DNA of 64,000 nucleotides. It comes from Tragulus kanchil. Its lineage: Eukaryota > Chordata > Mammalia > Artiodactyla > Tragulidae. The position numbers and the translations under genes were made by a program. The stretch spans positions 38,712,501 to 38,776,500 of the forward strand of contig JAIOJX010000002.1 in NCBI GenBank assembly GCA_022376925.1. The letters are read 5' to 3'. The notes beneath the pieces are model-generated. The model made no database searches and was not told the DNA's origin. It was given only the letters and a program-made list of their open reading frames with translations. This document shows positions 11,588 through 21,960 of this stretch, piece after piece (positions within the stretch are counted from its first letter, which is position 1; the number at the start of each line of letters is the position of its first letter).

Positions 11588-11795
11588 CGGGGAGTGCTCA
11601 GTCACTTCGGTTGTGTCCAATTCCTTGTGACCCCCTGGACTATAGATAATCTGCCAGGCTTTGCTGTCCATGGGATTCTCCAGGCAAGAATACTGCAGTT
11701 GGGTGGCCATTTCCTTCTTCTGGGGAATCTTTCCAACCCAGCGATCAGACTTGGAGTGTCCTACATTGCAAGTAGGTTCTTCACCAGGGAAGTGG
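11588..11795 (-). mobile_element. Bov-tA SINE, antisense
   Basis: Antisense element: 'agtgctcagtcacttcgg', 'gaccccctggactatagata', 'ccatgggattctccaggcaa', 'tttccaacccagcgatcaga', 'gtaggttcttcaccaggga'. Second copy at 12663-12870. Confidence 0.9.
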
Positions 11796-12014
11796 AGGTG
11801 ATTTTAAACCCCAAAGAAAACCACTGTTAGCTTATCTCCCTAATTAGTTTCAGGCACATCCTTCAGAAAATCCACCCTTTAACACCTCCATTGATGAACT
11901 AGAGCTAAAACTGAAGGAAGTCTTTGTATTCATTTGTTTATGTTTCGTGATTATATCTTTCTCCTCTGACTTGCCTTAGATCCCAGAAATGTGGGTGTTT
12001 CTTTTTGGCATCTC

Positions 12015-12150
12015 TGACTTTCTGAGCCAGACATTCAATCCTGGCTCCACCATATATACAAGCTGAGTAACCCAGACAACTTGGTCACTTCTCTAAACCC
12101 TAGCGTCCACCGTAAGACAGGGTAGGCCATGCGGTGAAGGGTGAGAACAG
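12015..12150 (+). repeat. MIR SINE
   Basis: Sense MIR: 'attcaatcctggctccacca', 'acaagctgagtaaccca', 'cttggtcacttctctaaacc'. Copy at 13090-13225. Confidence 0.55.
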
Positions 12151-12375
12151 CCACCGAAAGTGCTGAGCATGGTAGCATCCTTGACCGTTACTCCAACTGG
12201 CACTGCCCTCCCGGGCTGGGCACAGGGGGTATGGAGCTCTCTCTGGTGGATTGGAGTGGCCTCCCTGGGTACAGAGGAGGACATACTCATGGTAAACATA
12301 GTTGGGGCAGCTTGGTCCCTCACAGGTGTAAGGATGTGGCCTTTGGAGCCCAGACTTGGGCTCACATTCTTGCCG

Positions 12376-12545
12376 TAGAGCACAGGGAATTGTATATTCA
12401 ACATCTGGTGATAAACCATAATGAAAGAAAAAACATGTATGTATAACTGAATCATTTCAGTGTATAGCAGAAATCAACCTGACACTGTAAATCAACTATA
12501 CTCACTAAAATAAATTTTAAAAAAATAAATAAATAAAAATAAAAC
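12376..12545 (+). mobile_element. L1 3'-end fragment starting at an overlap joint
   Basis: Third appearance of the L1 3' end of 10062 and 11184. Its left edge is the overlap-5 joint, not a natural truncation. Confidence 0.85.
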
Positions 12546-12662
12546 AAAGCATCCTGCATCAAAAGGGTAAGATCTTCAGAAGGGTAGAAATGAGGAAATT
12601 GAGTTTCCCAGGGCAGAGATGGGGTGCTGACTTTGCTTCTCTAGGAGGTGGTGGTTTGCTGG

Positions 12663-12870
12663 CGGGGAGTGCTCAGTCACTTCGGTTGTGTCCAATTCCT
12701 TGTGACCCCCTGGACTATAGATAATCTGCCAGGCTTTGCTGTCCATGGGATTCTCCAGGCAAGAATACTGCAGTTGGGTGGCCATTTCCTTCTTCTGGGG
12801 AATCTTTCCAACCCAGCGATCAGACTTGGAGTGTCCTACATTGCAAGTAGGTTCTTCACCAGGGAAGTGG
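12663..12870 (-). mobile_element. Bov-tA SINE, antisense (second copy)
   Basis: Identical copy of 11588-11795 carried by overlap 5. Confidence 0.9.
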
Positions 12871-13414
12871 AGGTGATTTTAAACCCCAAAGAAAACCACT
12901 GTTAGCTTATCTCCCTAATTAGTTTCAGGCACATCCTTCAGAAAATCCACCCTTTAACACCTCCATTGATGAACTAGAGCTAAAACTGAAGGAAGTCTTT
13001 GTATTCATTTGTTTATGTTTCGTGATTATATCTTTCTCCTCTGACTTGCCTTAGATCCCAGAAATGTGGGTGTTTCTTTTTGGCATCTCTGACTTTCTGA
13101 GCCAGACATTCAATCCTGGCTCCACCATATATACAAGCTGAGTAACCCAGACAACTTGGTCACTTCTCTAAACCCTAGCGTCCACCGTAAGACAGGGTAG
13201 GCCATGCGGTGAAGGGTGAGAACAGCCACCGAAAGTGCTGAGCATGGTAGCATCCTTGACCGTTACTCCAACTGGCACTGCCCTCCCGGGCTGGGCACAG
13301 GGGGTATGGAGCTCTCTCTGGTGGATTGGAGTGGCCTCCCTGGGTACAGAGGAGGACATACTCATGGTAAACATAGTTGGGGCAGCTTGGTCCCTCACAG
13401 GTGTAAGGATGTGG

Positions 13415-13560
13415 CCTTTGGAGCCCAGACTTGGGCTCACATTCTTGCCGTATCTGCTCATGGAGTAACCTTGAATATTTAATTAACATCTGAATCCTCG
13501 TTTCCCCTTCTCACAAATGAATATATAATACTCATCGGATTGGAGATAAGTCTGGTAGAG
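13415..13560 (+). repeat. MIR SINE
   Basis: Sense MIR: 'tttggagcccagacttggg', then 'agtaaccttgaatatttaat', then 'cctcgtttccccttctcaca', matching the tRNA-related part and the conserved core in order. It is cut at 12375 in the truncated copy and repeated at about 14466-14610. Confidence 0.65.
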
Positions 13561-13947
13561 CATTATCTGGGTGGACTGATTCTTGTTAATTTTCTCCTTC
13601 CCCCTTGTAACGACTTCACAGGAAGAAAAGGTAATCCTCCCGTGGGGCCCCTCATAGTGCATTCCAGGAATCTTGGGTGTGTCCTCAAAGTCCTGGACCA
13701 CTCCGGGAGCATGACACAGGGAAACGGTACTTGCAAGAGTAAAGCAACGTGTCCTGAGCAGTGAACTCGACTCCAGACCCTCTGAAAAAACCACAACTTC
13801 CAGGAACACAAAATATGCTCTCCTCATTGGAACTTGATAAAATGATTTAAATTGTTACAAATGAAGATTTTTTTCTAAACCATAATTCTCCTTCCTATGG
13901 CAACTGTTTTTAGTTTCAGCTATTATCTTGCAGTCTTTGCCTGGGGC

Positions 13948-14155
13948 TTCACAGGTGGCTCAGTGGTAAAGAATCTACCTGCCAGTGCAGGAAAGGCAGG
14001 AGAGGCAGGTTTAATTTCTGGGTCAGGAAGATCCCCTGGGGAAAGAAATAGCGCCCACTCCAGTGTTCTTGCCTGCCCTGGAGAATCCCACGGACAGAGG
14101 AGCCTGGCAGGCTACAATCCATGGCATCCCAAAAAGTTGGACGGGTGTGCAGTCT
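13948..14155 (+). mobile_element. Bov-tA SINE
   Basis: 'ggcttcacaggtggctcagt', 'gtaaagaatctacctgccag', 'gaagatcccctggggaaag', 'acggacagaggagcctggca', 'aaagttggacgggtgtgcag'. Full copy at 15001-15208, partial copy at 16239-16307. Confidence 0.92.
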
Positions 14156-15000
14156 TTGTGTACCTGCCGACATGAATTCTCATAGCTTCTGTCAGGGAGT
14201 AAGCTATTTATATTCTACTTTTTAATGTAACATTATTTATTTACTAGCACAGATTTCACATGAACCTTATCAAAATAACTCCAAAAGTTGGAAAATGGTA
14301 GCATCCTTGACCGTTACTCCAACTGGCACTGCCCTCCCGGGCTGGGCACAGGGGGTATGGAGCTCTCTCTGGTGGATTGGAGTGGCCTCCCTGGGTACAG
14401 AGGAGGACATACTCATGGTAAACATAGTTGGGGCAGCTTGGTCCCTCACAGGTGTAAGGATGTGGCCTTTGGAGCCCAGACTTGGGCTCACATTCTTGCC
14501 GTATCTGCTCATGGAGTAACCTTGAATATTTAATTAACATCTGAATCCTCGTTTCCCCTTCTCACAAATGAATATATAATACTCATCGGATTGGAGATAA
14601 GTCTGGTAGAGCATTATCTGGGTGGACTGATTCTTGTTAATTTTCTCCTTCCCCCTTGTAACGACTTCACAGGAAGAAAAGGTAATCCTCCCGTGGGGCC
14701 CCTCATAGTGCATTCCAGGAATCTTGGGTGTGTCCTCAAAGTCCTGGACCACTCCGGGAGCATGACACAGGGAAACGGTACTTGCAAGAGTAAAGCAACG
14801 TGTCCTGAGCAGTGAACTCGACTCCAGACCCTCTGAAAAAACCACAACTTCCGCAGGAACACAAAATATGCTCTCCTCATTGGAACTTGATAAAATGATT
14901 TAAATTGTTACAAATGAAGATTTTTTTCTAAACCATAATTCTCCTTCCTATGGCAACTGTTTTTAGTTTCAGCTATTATCTTGCAGTCTTTGCCTGGGGC

Positions 15001-15208
15001 TTCACAGGTGGCTCAGTGGTAAAGAATCTACCTGCCAGTGCAGGAAAGGCAGGAGAGGCAGGTTTAATTTCTGGGTCAGGAAGATCCCCTGGGGAAAGAA
15101 ATAGCGCCCACTCCAGTGTTCTTGCCTGCCCTGGAGAATCCCACGGACAGAGGAGCCTGGCAGGCTACAATCCATGGCATCCCAAAAAGTTGGACGGGTG
15201 TGCAGTCT
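15001..15208 (+). mobile_element. Bov-tA SINE (second copy)
   Basis: Copy of 13948-14155 carried by overlap 6. Its 3' third appears again after the overlap-7 joint at 16239. Confidence 0.92.
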
Positions 15209-15620
15209 TTGTGTACCTGCCGACATGAATTCTCATAGCTTCTGTCAGGGAGTAAGCTATTTATATTCTACTTTTTAATGTAACATTATTTATTTACTAG
15301 CACAGATTTCACATGAACCTATAAAATAACTCCAAAATAGACCTCCTTGTAAAAGTTTTGCAAAATTGGATACAAACATTGCGGTCGGGTTTATGCTACC
15401 ATGGCCTCTTTATGACCACAGTTTGATTCTTTCTCATTTTTCTCTTCAGTAGATTATATTCTTTGCAAAAAATCATAGGGGCTCTGATGCTTTATATTTG
15501 TTAAGCAATCCTCTATAAAAATGAGAAGGGCCCTGTGTTACTAAATAGTAGATTCGTCATGTGATTACAGCCAGGAATTTGTTTTGTTTGCTTAAATTTT
15601 ATTGGAATTTGTTTTGTTTG
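15209..15620. other. Unannotated AT-rich stretch with a short direct repeat
   Basis: No gene or known repeat up to about 15570. At 15577-15636 a roughly 31-base unit ('ggaatttgttttgtttgc' plus 'ttaaattttatt') is directly repeated; it is copied at about 16680-16741. Confidence 0.5.
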
Positions 15621-15624
15621 CTTA

Positions 15625-16238
15625 AATTTTATTGGAGTGTAGTTGATTTACAGTGTTGTATTAGTTTCAGGTGTACAGCAAAGTAAATCAGTTATACACA
15701 CACATATATCCACTCTTTTTTGGATTCTTTTCCCATCTGCATCATCACAGAGTGCTGAGCGGAGGTCCGTGTGCTCCGCAGCAGGCCTACTAGGGTCTAT
15801 TTTACACAGAGGGCTCCACCTGTCAGCTCCAGGCTCCCAGTGGATCCAGCCCCGCCCTTGCTCCCTGGCAACCATAGGTCTGTTTTGTATATTTGTTATT
15901 GTTGATTGGTCCCTAAGTCGTGTTCAAATCTGTGTACCCCTGGACTGTAGCCCCCAGGGCTCCTCTTTCAATGGGATTCCCCAGGGAAGAACACTGGATT
16001 GGCTGCCATTCCCTTCCCCAGGGGACCTTCCTAACTCACGGATCAAACCCACAGCTCCTTCATTGGCCGGTGGGTTCTTTACCACAGAGGCTCCAGGGAA
16101 ACTGTTTTCTACATACAGGATTCTATTTGTTTTGTAAATAAGTTCATTTGTACTTTTTTTTCTTTTAGATTTCACATGTAAGTGATATCATATGATATCT
16201 GTTTTTCTCTGGCTGAGTTACTTCACTCAGCACAACAA
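15625..16238 (-). mobile_element. L1 3' end, antisense, split by a Bov-tA SINE
   Basis: Antisense L1 3' end ('gtagttgatttacagtgttg', 'cagttatacacacacatata', 'ggattcttttcccatctg') is interrupted at 15903-16102 by an antisense Bov-tA and resumes with 'agatttcacatgtaagtgat' and 'gagttacttcactcagcaca'. The continuation beyond 16238 is seen only in the second copy (to about 17415). Confidence 0.8.
15903..16102 (-). mobile_element. Bov-tA SINE, antisense, nested in L1
   Basis: 'ggtccctaagtcgtgttcaa', 'ggactgtagcccccagggct', 'ttccccaggggaccttccta', 'ccggtgggttctttaccaca'. Second copy at 17010-17209. Confidence 0.85.
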
Positions 16239-16734
16239 TGGAGAATCCCACGGACAGAGGAGCCTGGCAGGCTACAATCCATGGCATCCCAAAAAGTTGG
16301 ACGGGTGTGCAGTCTTTGTGTACCTGCCGACATGAATTCTCATAGCTTCTGTCAGGGAGTAAGCTATTTATATTCTACTTTTTAATGTAACATTATTTAT
16401 TTACTAGCACAGATTTCACATGAACCTATAAAATAACTCCAAAATAGACCTCCTTGTAAAAGTTTTGCAAAATTGGATACAAACATTGCGGTCGGGTTTA
16501 TGCTACCATGGCCTCTTTATGACCACAGTTTGATTCTTTCTCATTTTTCTCTTCAGTAGATTATATTCTTTGCAAAAAATCATAGGGGCTCTGATGCTTT
16601 ATATTTGTTAAGCAATCCTCTATAAAAATGAGAAGGGCCCTGTGTTACTAAATAGTAGATTCGTCATGTGATTACAGCCAGGAATTTGTTTTGTTTGCTT
16701 AAATTTTATTGGAATTTGTTTTGTTTGCTTAAAT

Positions 16735-17415
16735 TTTATTGGAGTGTAGTTGATTTACAGTGTTGTATTAGTTTCAGGTGTACAGCAAAGTAAATCAGTT
16801 ATACACACACATATATCCACTCTTTTTTGGATTCTTTTCCCATCTGCATCATCACAGAGTGCTGAGCGGAGGTCCGTGTGCTCCGCAGCAGGCCTACTAG
16901 GGTCTATTTTACACAGAGGGCTCCACCTGTCAGCTCCAGGCTCCCAGTGGATCCAGCCCCGCCCTTGCTTCCTGGCAACCATAGGTCTGTTTTGTATATT
17001 TGCTATTGTTGATTGGTCCCTAAGTCGTGTTCAAATCTGTGTACCCCTGGACTGTAGCCCCCAGGGCTCCTCTTTCAATGGGATTCCCCAGGGAAGAACA
17101 CTGGATTGGCTGCCATTCCCTTCCCCAGGGGACCTTCCTAACTCACGGATCAAACCCACAGCTCCTTCATTGGCCGGTGGGTTCTTTACCACAGAGGCTC
17201 CAGGGAAACTGTTTTCTACATACAGGATTCTATTTGTTTTGTAAATAAGTTCATTTGTACTTTTTTTTTCTTTTAGATTTCACATGTAAGTGATATCATA
17301 TGATATCTGTTTTTCTCTGGCTGAGTTACTTCACTCAGCACAACAATCTCTAAATCCATCCATATTGCTGCAAATGGCACTGCTTCATCCTTTTTTATGT
17401 GCAGCTAGGAATTTG
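16735..17415 (-). mobile_element. L1 3' end split by Bov-tA (second copy, longer)
   Basis: Copy of 15625-16238 from overlap 7. It extends past the first copy through 'aatccatccatattgctgca' to about 17415, showing the true extent of the L1 fragment. The nested SINE is at 17010-17209. Confidence 0.8.
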
Positions 17416-17519
17416 ATCTGTGAGTGGATTTCACACTTGGAGAAATAGGGGTACAAACACATTCTAACAGAACTGCCCTTAGAATCCATTCATACAATGT
17501 ACTCATCTCTCTCTCTGTT

Positions 17520-17645
17520 TCTTTTTCTTTTTTGATGGTGCAGTGTCTTGAGGGATCTTAGTCCCCCAACCAGGATCAAGTCTGGACCCTCAGCAGTGCA
17601 AGCACAGAGTCCTGACCACTGGACGACCAGGGAATTCCCTCGTCT
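17520..17645 (-). mobile_element. CHR-type SINE, antisense
   Basis: 'gatcttagtcccccaaccag', 'caagtctggaccctcagcag', 'cctgaccactggacgaccag', 'ggaattccct', the antisense of a CHR head and body. Confidence 0.8.
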
Positions 17646-17658
17646 CATTTTTAAGTGA

Positions 17659-19987
17659 CCGAGAAACAATGCTGTGCATTTCAGCAGTGGGGGTCCCCTA
17701 ACAAGTCACCCAGCATTTCCAGAGAGAAAAGCCACCTTGGACTCTCTGGAAGTCTGGAACAGAACAAAGTCATGGGGGAGGAGGACAGGAAGAGAATTAG
17801 GACAAATAATCTCTTACACATACACTGTGTGCACAGAACCGACAGAAAGAGCGCCTAGCCTCCTGAAGGCACAGGATGTAACCTGTCCTCTGAATGGGTC
17901 TTCTGTCCTATCGAGGCCCATTGTCCCATGGAACCCAGGCCTAACAATGTCCCATTGTGGCTGTGCAAAGACAAGGTGGTTAAATCCCAGTTTTTCAACT
18001 GCCTGTCTTCAGTTTCAGTCTGCAGGACTAGACCCCCTGGATGGCTCTGCTCCCCAGCCGCCCGGGCTCCGCACTGCTGGCCACGCAGATGGTTTACCGG
18101 CTCCCGGATGTGCCTTGAGGACAACGGTAAAGCTCTCATCTTGTGCTGGCTTTTATAGGTGAAAATGACAGCGCACACTTCCAGGGAGATGGCAAGGGGG
18201 AAACTGTCTCTGCCTTTGTCCACACAGAGCCCGCTGCCCATCTGCAAAGCCGTGTGGAACCGGGAGGAGGCTTCCCATGGGCCAGAGATGCTCTTAAGGA
18301 CTTTCTACGAATCAGCAGCTGGACCGACACCCTCATCCTAAAGGGACTTTGAAGACCAACTTCAGTTACTAGAGACTGTTTTGCTTTAAATAAGCCTGGA
18401 ATAGGTGTTACTACCAGGAGTTTCAAATCCAGCAGATTTGAAAATCCCTGCACAAAAACAATTCCTATGGCAACCAACTATTCTTGTAGCCCCAGATTTC
18501 TGGGTCACGGGACCTCTCTGCATCTCCACCACCGACGCACGAGGACGGGGTCACCAGCCAGCTGGAATGGTTAGTAAGGAGACACTGGAAGGATGGAAAG
18601 TTCCCTGGAAGTCATCTACTTCCCGTCTCACCTCAGATGGAGAAGGTGCTGGCTTCTAATGAGAAGGGCTGTACATTTGCTTGTCAACAGTTTCTACAGA
18701 GAAGCAGAGATGAAACTCCAGGTGTTTCAAAGAAGGGAAAGTGTTGTCATCACCATGTGGTCCTGCCTCGGTCTTTCTCTTCCATTCTGGGTCAGAGGAT
18801 CTTGGTACAGATGGGCTTTGCTCCGAGAAACAATGCTGTGCATTTCAGCAGTGGGGGTCCCCTAACAAGTCACCCAGCATTTCCAGAGAGAAAAGCCACC
18901 TTGGACTCTCTGGAAGTCTGGAACAGAACAAAGTCATGGGGGAGGAGGACAGGAAGAGAATTAGGACAAATAATCTCTTACACATACACTGTGTGCACAG
19001 AACCGACAGAAAGAGCGCCTAGCCTCCTGAAGGCACAGGATGTAACCTGTCCTCTGAATGGGTCTTCTGTCCTATCGAGGCCCATTGTCCCATGGAACCC
19101 AGGCCTAACAATGTCCCATTGTGGCTGTGCAAAGACAAGGTGGTTAAATCCCAGTTTTTCAACTGCCTGTCTTCAGTTTCAGTCTGCAGGACTAGACCCC
19201 CTGGATGGCTCTGCTCCCCAGCCGCCCGGGCTCCGCACTGCTGGCCACGCAGATGGTTTACCGGCTCCCGGATGTGCCTTGAGGACAACGGTAAAGCTCT
19301 CATCTTGTGCTGGCTTTTATAGGTGAAAATGACAGCGCACACTTCCAGGGAGATGGCAAGGGGGAAACTGTCTCTGCCTTTGTCCACACAGAGCCCGCTG
19401 CCCATCTGCAAAGCCGTGTGGAACCGGGAGGAGGCTTCCCATGGGCCAGAGATGCTCTTAAGGACTTTCTACGAATCAGCAGCTGGACCGACACCCTCAT
19501 CCTAAAGGGACTTTGAAGACCAACTTCAGTTACTAGAGACTGTTTTGCTTTAAATAAGCCTGGAATAGGTGTTACTACCAGGAGTTTCAAATCCAGCAGA
19601 TTTGAAAATCCCTGCACAAAAACAATTCCTATGGCAACCAACTATTCTTGTAGCCCCAGATTTCTGGGTCACGGGACCTCTCTGCATCTCCACCACCGAC
19701 GCACGAGGACGGGGTCACCAGCCAGCTGGAATGGTTAGTAAGGAGACACTGGAAGGATGGAAAGTTCCCTGGAAGTCATCTACTTCCCGTCTCACCTCAG
19801 ATGGAGAAGGTGCTGGCTTCTAATGAGAAGGGCTGTACATTTGCTTGTCAACAGTTTCTACAGAGAAGCAGAGATGAAACTCCAGGTGTTTCAAAGAAGG
19901 GAAAGTGTTGTCATCACCATGTGGTCCTGCCTCGGTCTTTCTCTTCCATTCTGGGTCAGAGGATCTTGGTACAGATGGGCTTTGCTC
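17659..19987. repeat. Tandem overlap 8 (offset 1164 bp)
   Basis: First copy 17659-18822, second 18823-19987. The copies look essentially identical. No interspersed repeat is recognised inside. Open frames across 18822 and 19987 are joined artificially by the duplication. Confidence 0.92.
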
Positions 19988-20795
19988 TAAGACCCCAGGC
20001 AAGAATGCCCACTGGACAAGGGGTGCACAGAAAAAAAGAGCCTGGGTTTGGGGGTCTCTTGGGCGGAGTCCTTGGAAAGGGACGGGTTGAAGGTGTGACG
20101 TGTGCCCTGCTATGTGGGGAAGGAGCCTGTGGCTGGACACGGAAGGAAAGCACTCAGGTGCCGCTGCGCCTGGCTCAGGTGGCCACCGGCTGGCGGCTCC
20201 GTCTCGCCGCTTCATCCTCCTCCACTGTACGATGGGGTGACTGTGGTACCGGATCTCACCAGATCCAGAGATCTAATGCAGGTGGAAGTGCCCTGTGGAA
20301 GGAAGCTCTGTCTTTTGTGTTGAGTCACACGCATTCAGGGAAGGCTGTGCGTGGGCTCTCTCCAGCAGCGTGTTTTACACAGACGAGTTGGGAACTGCTT
20401 TCCATGTTTGCAGAAGCTGGATGTCCTCCTGTCCTCTGTGGCGGCCGGGGTATCAGGGCGACAGATGACTTGCTCAGACTTCGCAGGGAACTCATTAGGT
20501 CTAGGCTTGGGGCGAAGTGGGGAGGGGAAGGTGGAAATAGGCTGGGGGGAGGAGGTTTGAGAGACAAACTATAATCCACGTTGTTTCCTAACAGGATATT
20601 GATCAAACCTAATTTTGGATAAAAATATCCTAGGTGCTATTTTCTAAATCATGCTATTTCCTAATTTAAAATGCCTGCCATTTATGTGGTTAGCTGTGCT
20701 GTGTGCTCTTAAGACTCTCTGGGTCCAGTTGTTTAGATCTAAACCCATCCCCTGTCATTACAGTGTCATTCTCTTCCCTGCCTGCCTGTAAAAGA
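19988..20795. other. Unannotated, GC-moderate stretch
   Basis: No known repeat. An open frame reaching about 20574 runs through it but has no recognisable domain and no start supported by context. Confidence 0.45.
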
Positions 20796-20799
20796 AGAG

Positions 20800-20932
20800 A
20801 AATATGTATTTTACTGGGGAAGAATGGACTCGCATACATGTGGGGCTGAGTCCCTTTGCTGTTCACCTGAAACTGTCATAGCATTTGCTAATCAGCTCTG
20901 CCCCAATACCAAATAAAAGGTTTAATAGGAAA
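20800..20932 (+). mobile_element. L1 3'-end fragment
   Basis: 'ttactggggaagaatgga', 'gctgagtccctttgctgttc', 'cacctgaaactgtcatagca', ending in 'ccaaataaaagg'. This is the end of the same L1 3' type seen at 44222. Confidence 0.7.
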
Positions 20933-21084
20933 GTCATACGTATTTAATCTAGGGGAGTCTGTTCCTCTTCACCAGCCTCAGTGACTACGTGGGGGTTGGC
21001 GTGATGGAAAGCCACCTGGAACCTCCGTCATGACGGTCATCATAGAAAGAAGTGAGTTAAGTGCTAATCCTTCTGTGGTTTGTT

Positions 21085-21150
21085 TTAGCTCTGTTTCCCA
21101 TCGGTGAAATGAGGCCATTAGATTAGACACTCCTGTCCAGTCGGCATCCG
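21085..21150 (+). repeat. Possible MIR core fragment
   Basis: 'gctctgtttcccatcggtga' and 'aatgaggccattagatta' resemble the sense MIR core. Short and diverged; copy at about 22165-22230. Confidence 0.4.
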
Positions 21151-21764
21151 AGTAAACAGCATCCTTTCAGGATGATTTTCTCTGCTCCTGCCCCACCCTA
21201 ACCTTGGGACTTAGTAAATAGTCAACCTGTCCGCAGGGACAGGGGAGGGGAGGGGTCCTCCCTCATTCTTCTGGTCCACTCAGTCCTCGCCCACCTTTCC
21301 GATATCCACCATCCACCAGCAGGAAAACCTGAGATTTCTGAGTCAGTTGAGTTCAGTCAGCAATCCTGTGGGGTCTGATTGACAAAATCGCTGCTAGGTT
21401 CTGGAAATGCAAACCTAAGGGAGCTGCCTGTCTTCCCAGGGTCTTTCCATCTTAGGGAGGGGGACGGTCAGAGAGACTGGGCAGTGAGATGAGAAGGCCT
21501 GGGCTCTACAAGGCCTGTGCTCAGGTGGGGAGGGGTACACGGAGGTGGAGAGGGCCTGGCCCAGGCCACCAGCTCCTGCATCCCTGGACGGATGGCACGG
21601 TAACACGGGGTCAGGACCGGGGTCTCCATGGCCAGCCTAGACCACATGACGTCCACCATGGTGTGCTGGACCTCCGAGGACTACAGGGCCACCTTCCAAA
21701 CATTCTAATATCAGGCTTCATCTGTCGGAGGTGAGAGACCAGCAGCAGGAGACCCCCTGCCTTC

Positions 21765-21960
21765 ATTAACCTTCACACAATGGGACTGATAAAGCCCCCT
21801 CTTCAAACAAAGCCCGGCAATCGCTTTATCAAGATGTAATTACGTTTTCTAATCTCCCAGCGACTTCCTCGCAGGCCCTGAGAATCTCAGGTGAAGGATC
21901 CTCCCAGAGGTTATCAGTTTAGGTTCGGTCCAGTTTAAGCTTTATCGGGCATTGTCCTGG
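21765..21960. promoter_or_regulatory. Candidate conserved noncoding element
   Basis: Non-repetitive block with several short motifs often seen in enhancers (CTGATAAAG, CTTTATCAAG, GTAATTACG, TTATCAG). Not repeat-derived as far as I can tell. Duplicated at about 22843-23038 by overlap 9. The assignment is a pattern-based guess. Confidence 0.3.

Larger units (their letters stand above)
11301..13450. repeat. Tandem overlap 5 (offset 1075 bp)
   Basis: First copy 11301-12375, second 12376-13450. The joint 'ttcttgccg|tagagcacag' drops from a MIR into the middle of an L1 3' end; the uninterrupted continuation of the MIR is 'ttcttgccgtatctgc' at 13445. Confidence 0.93.
13244..15338. repeat. Tandem overlap 6 (offset about 1052 bp)
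   Basis: First copy 13244-14287, second about 14294-15338. Small indels cluster near the distal end of the first copy (14265-14275 against 15318-15325); one 3-base difference occurs at about 14851 (CCGCAGG against CCAGG at 13800). Confidence 0.9.
15132..17346. repeat. Tandem overlap 7 (offset 1107 bp)
   Basis: First copy 15132-16238, second 16239-17346. The joint runs from L1 sequence ('cactcagcacaacaa') straight into the middle of a Bov-tA ('tggagaatcccacgg'). Interior differences include GCTCCCTGG/GCTTCCTGG and TTTGTTATT/TTTGCTATT, both transitions. Confidence 0.93.

Noticed and set aside
18637..20574. Two long open frames (about 230 and 257 codons) sharing the same start sequence
   Set aside because: They exist because overlap 8 repeats the region; the first runs across the joint at 18822 and the second past 19987. 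No known domain, low-complexity composition, and competing frames on both strands.
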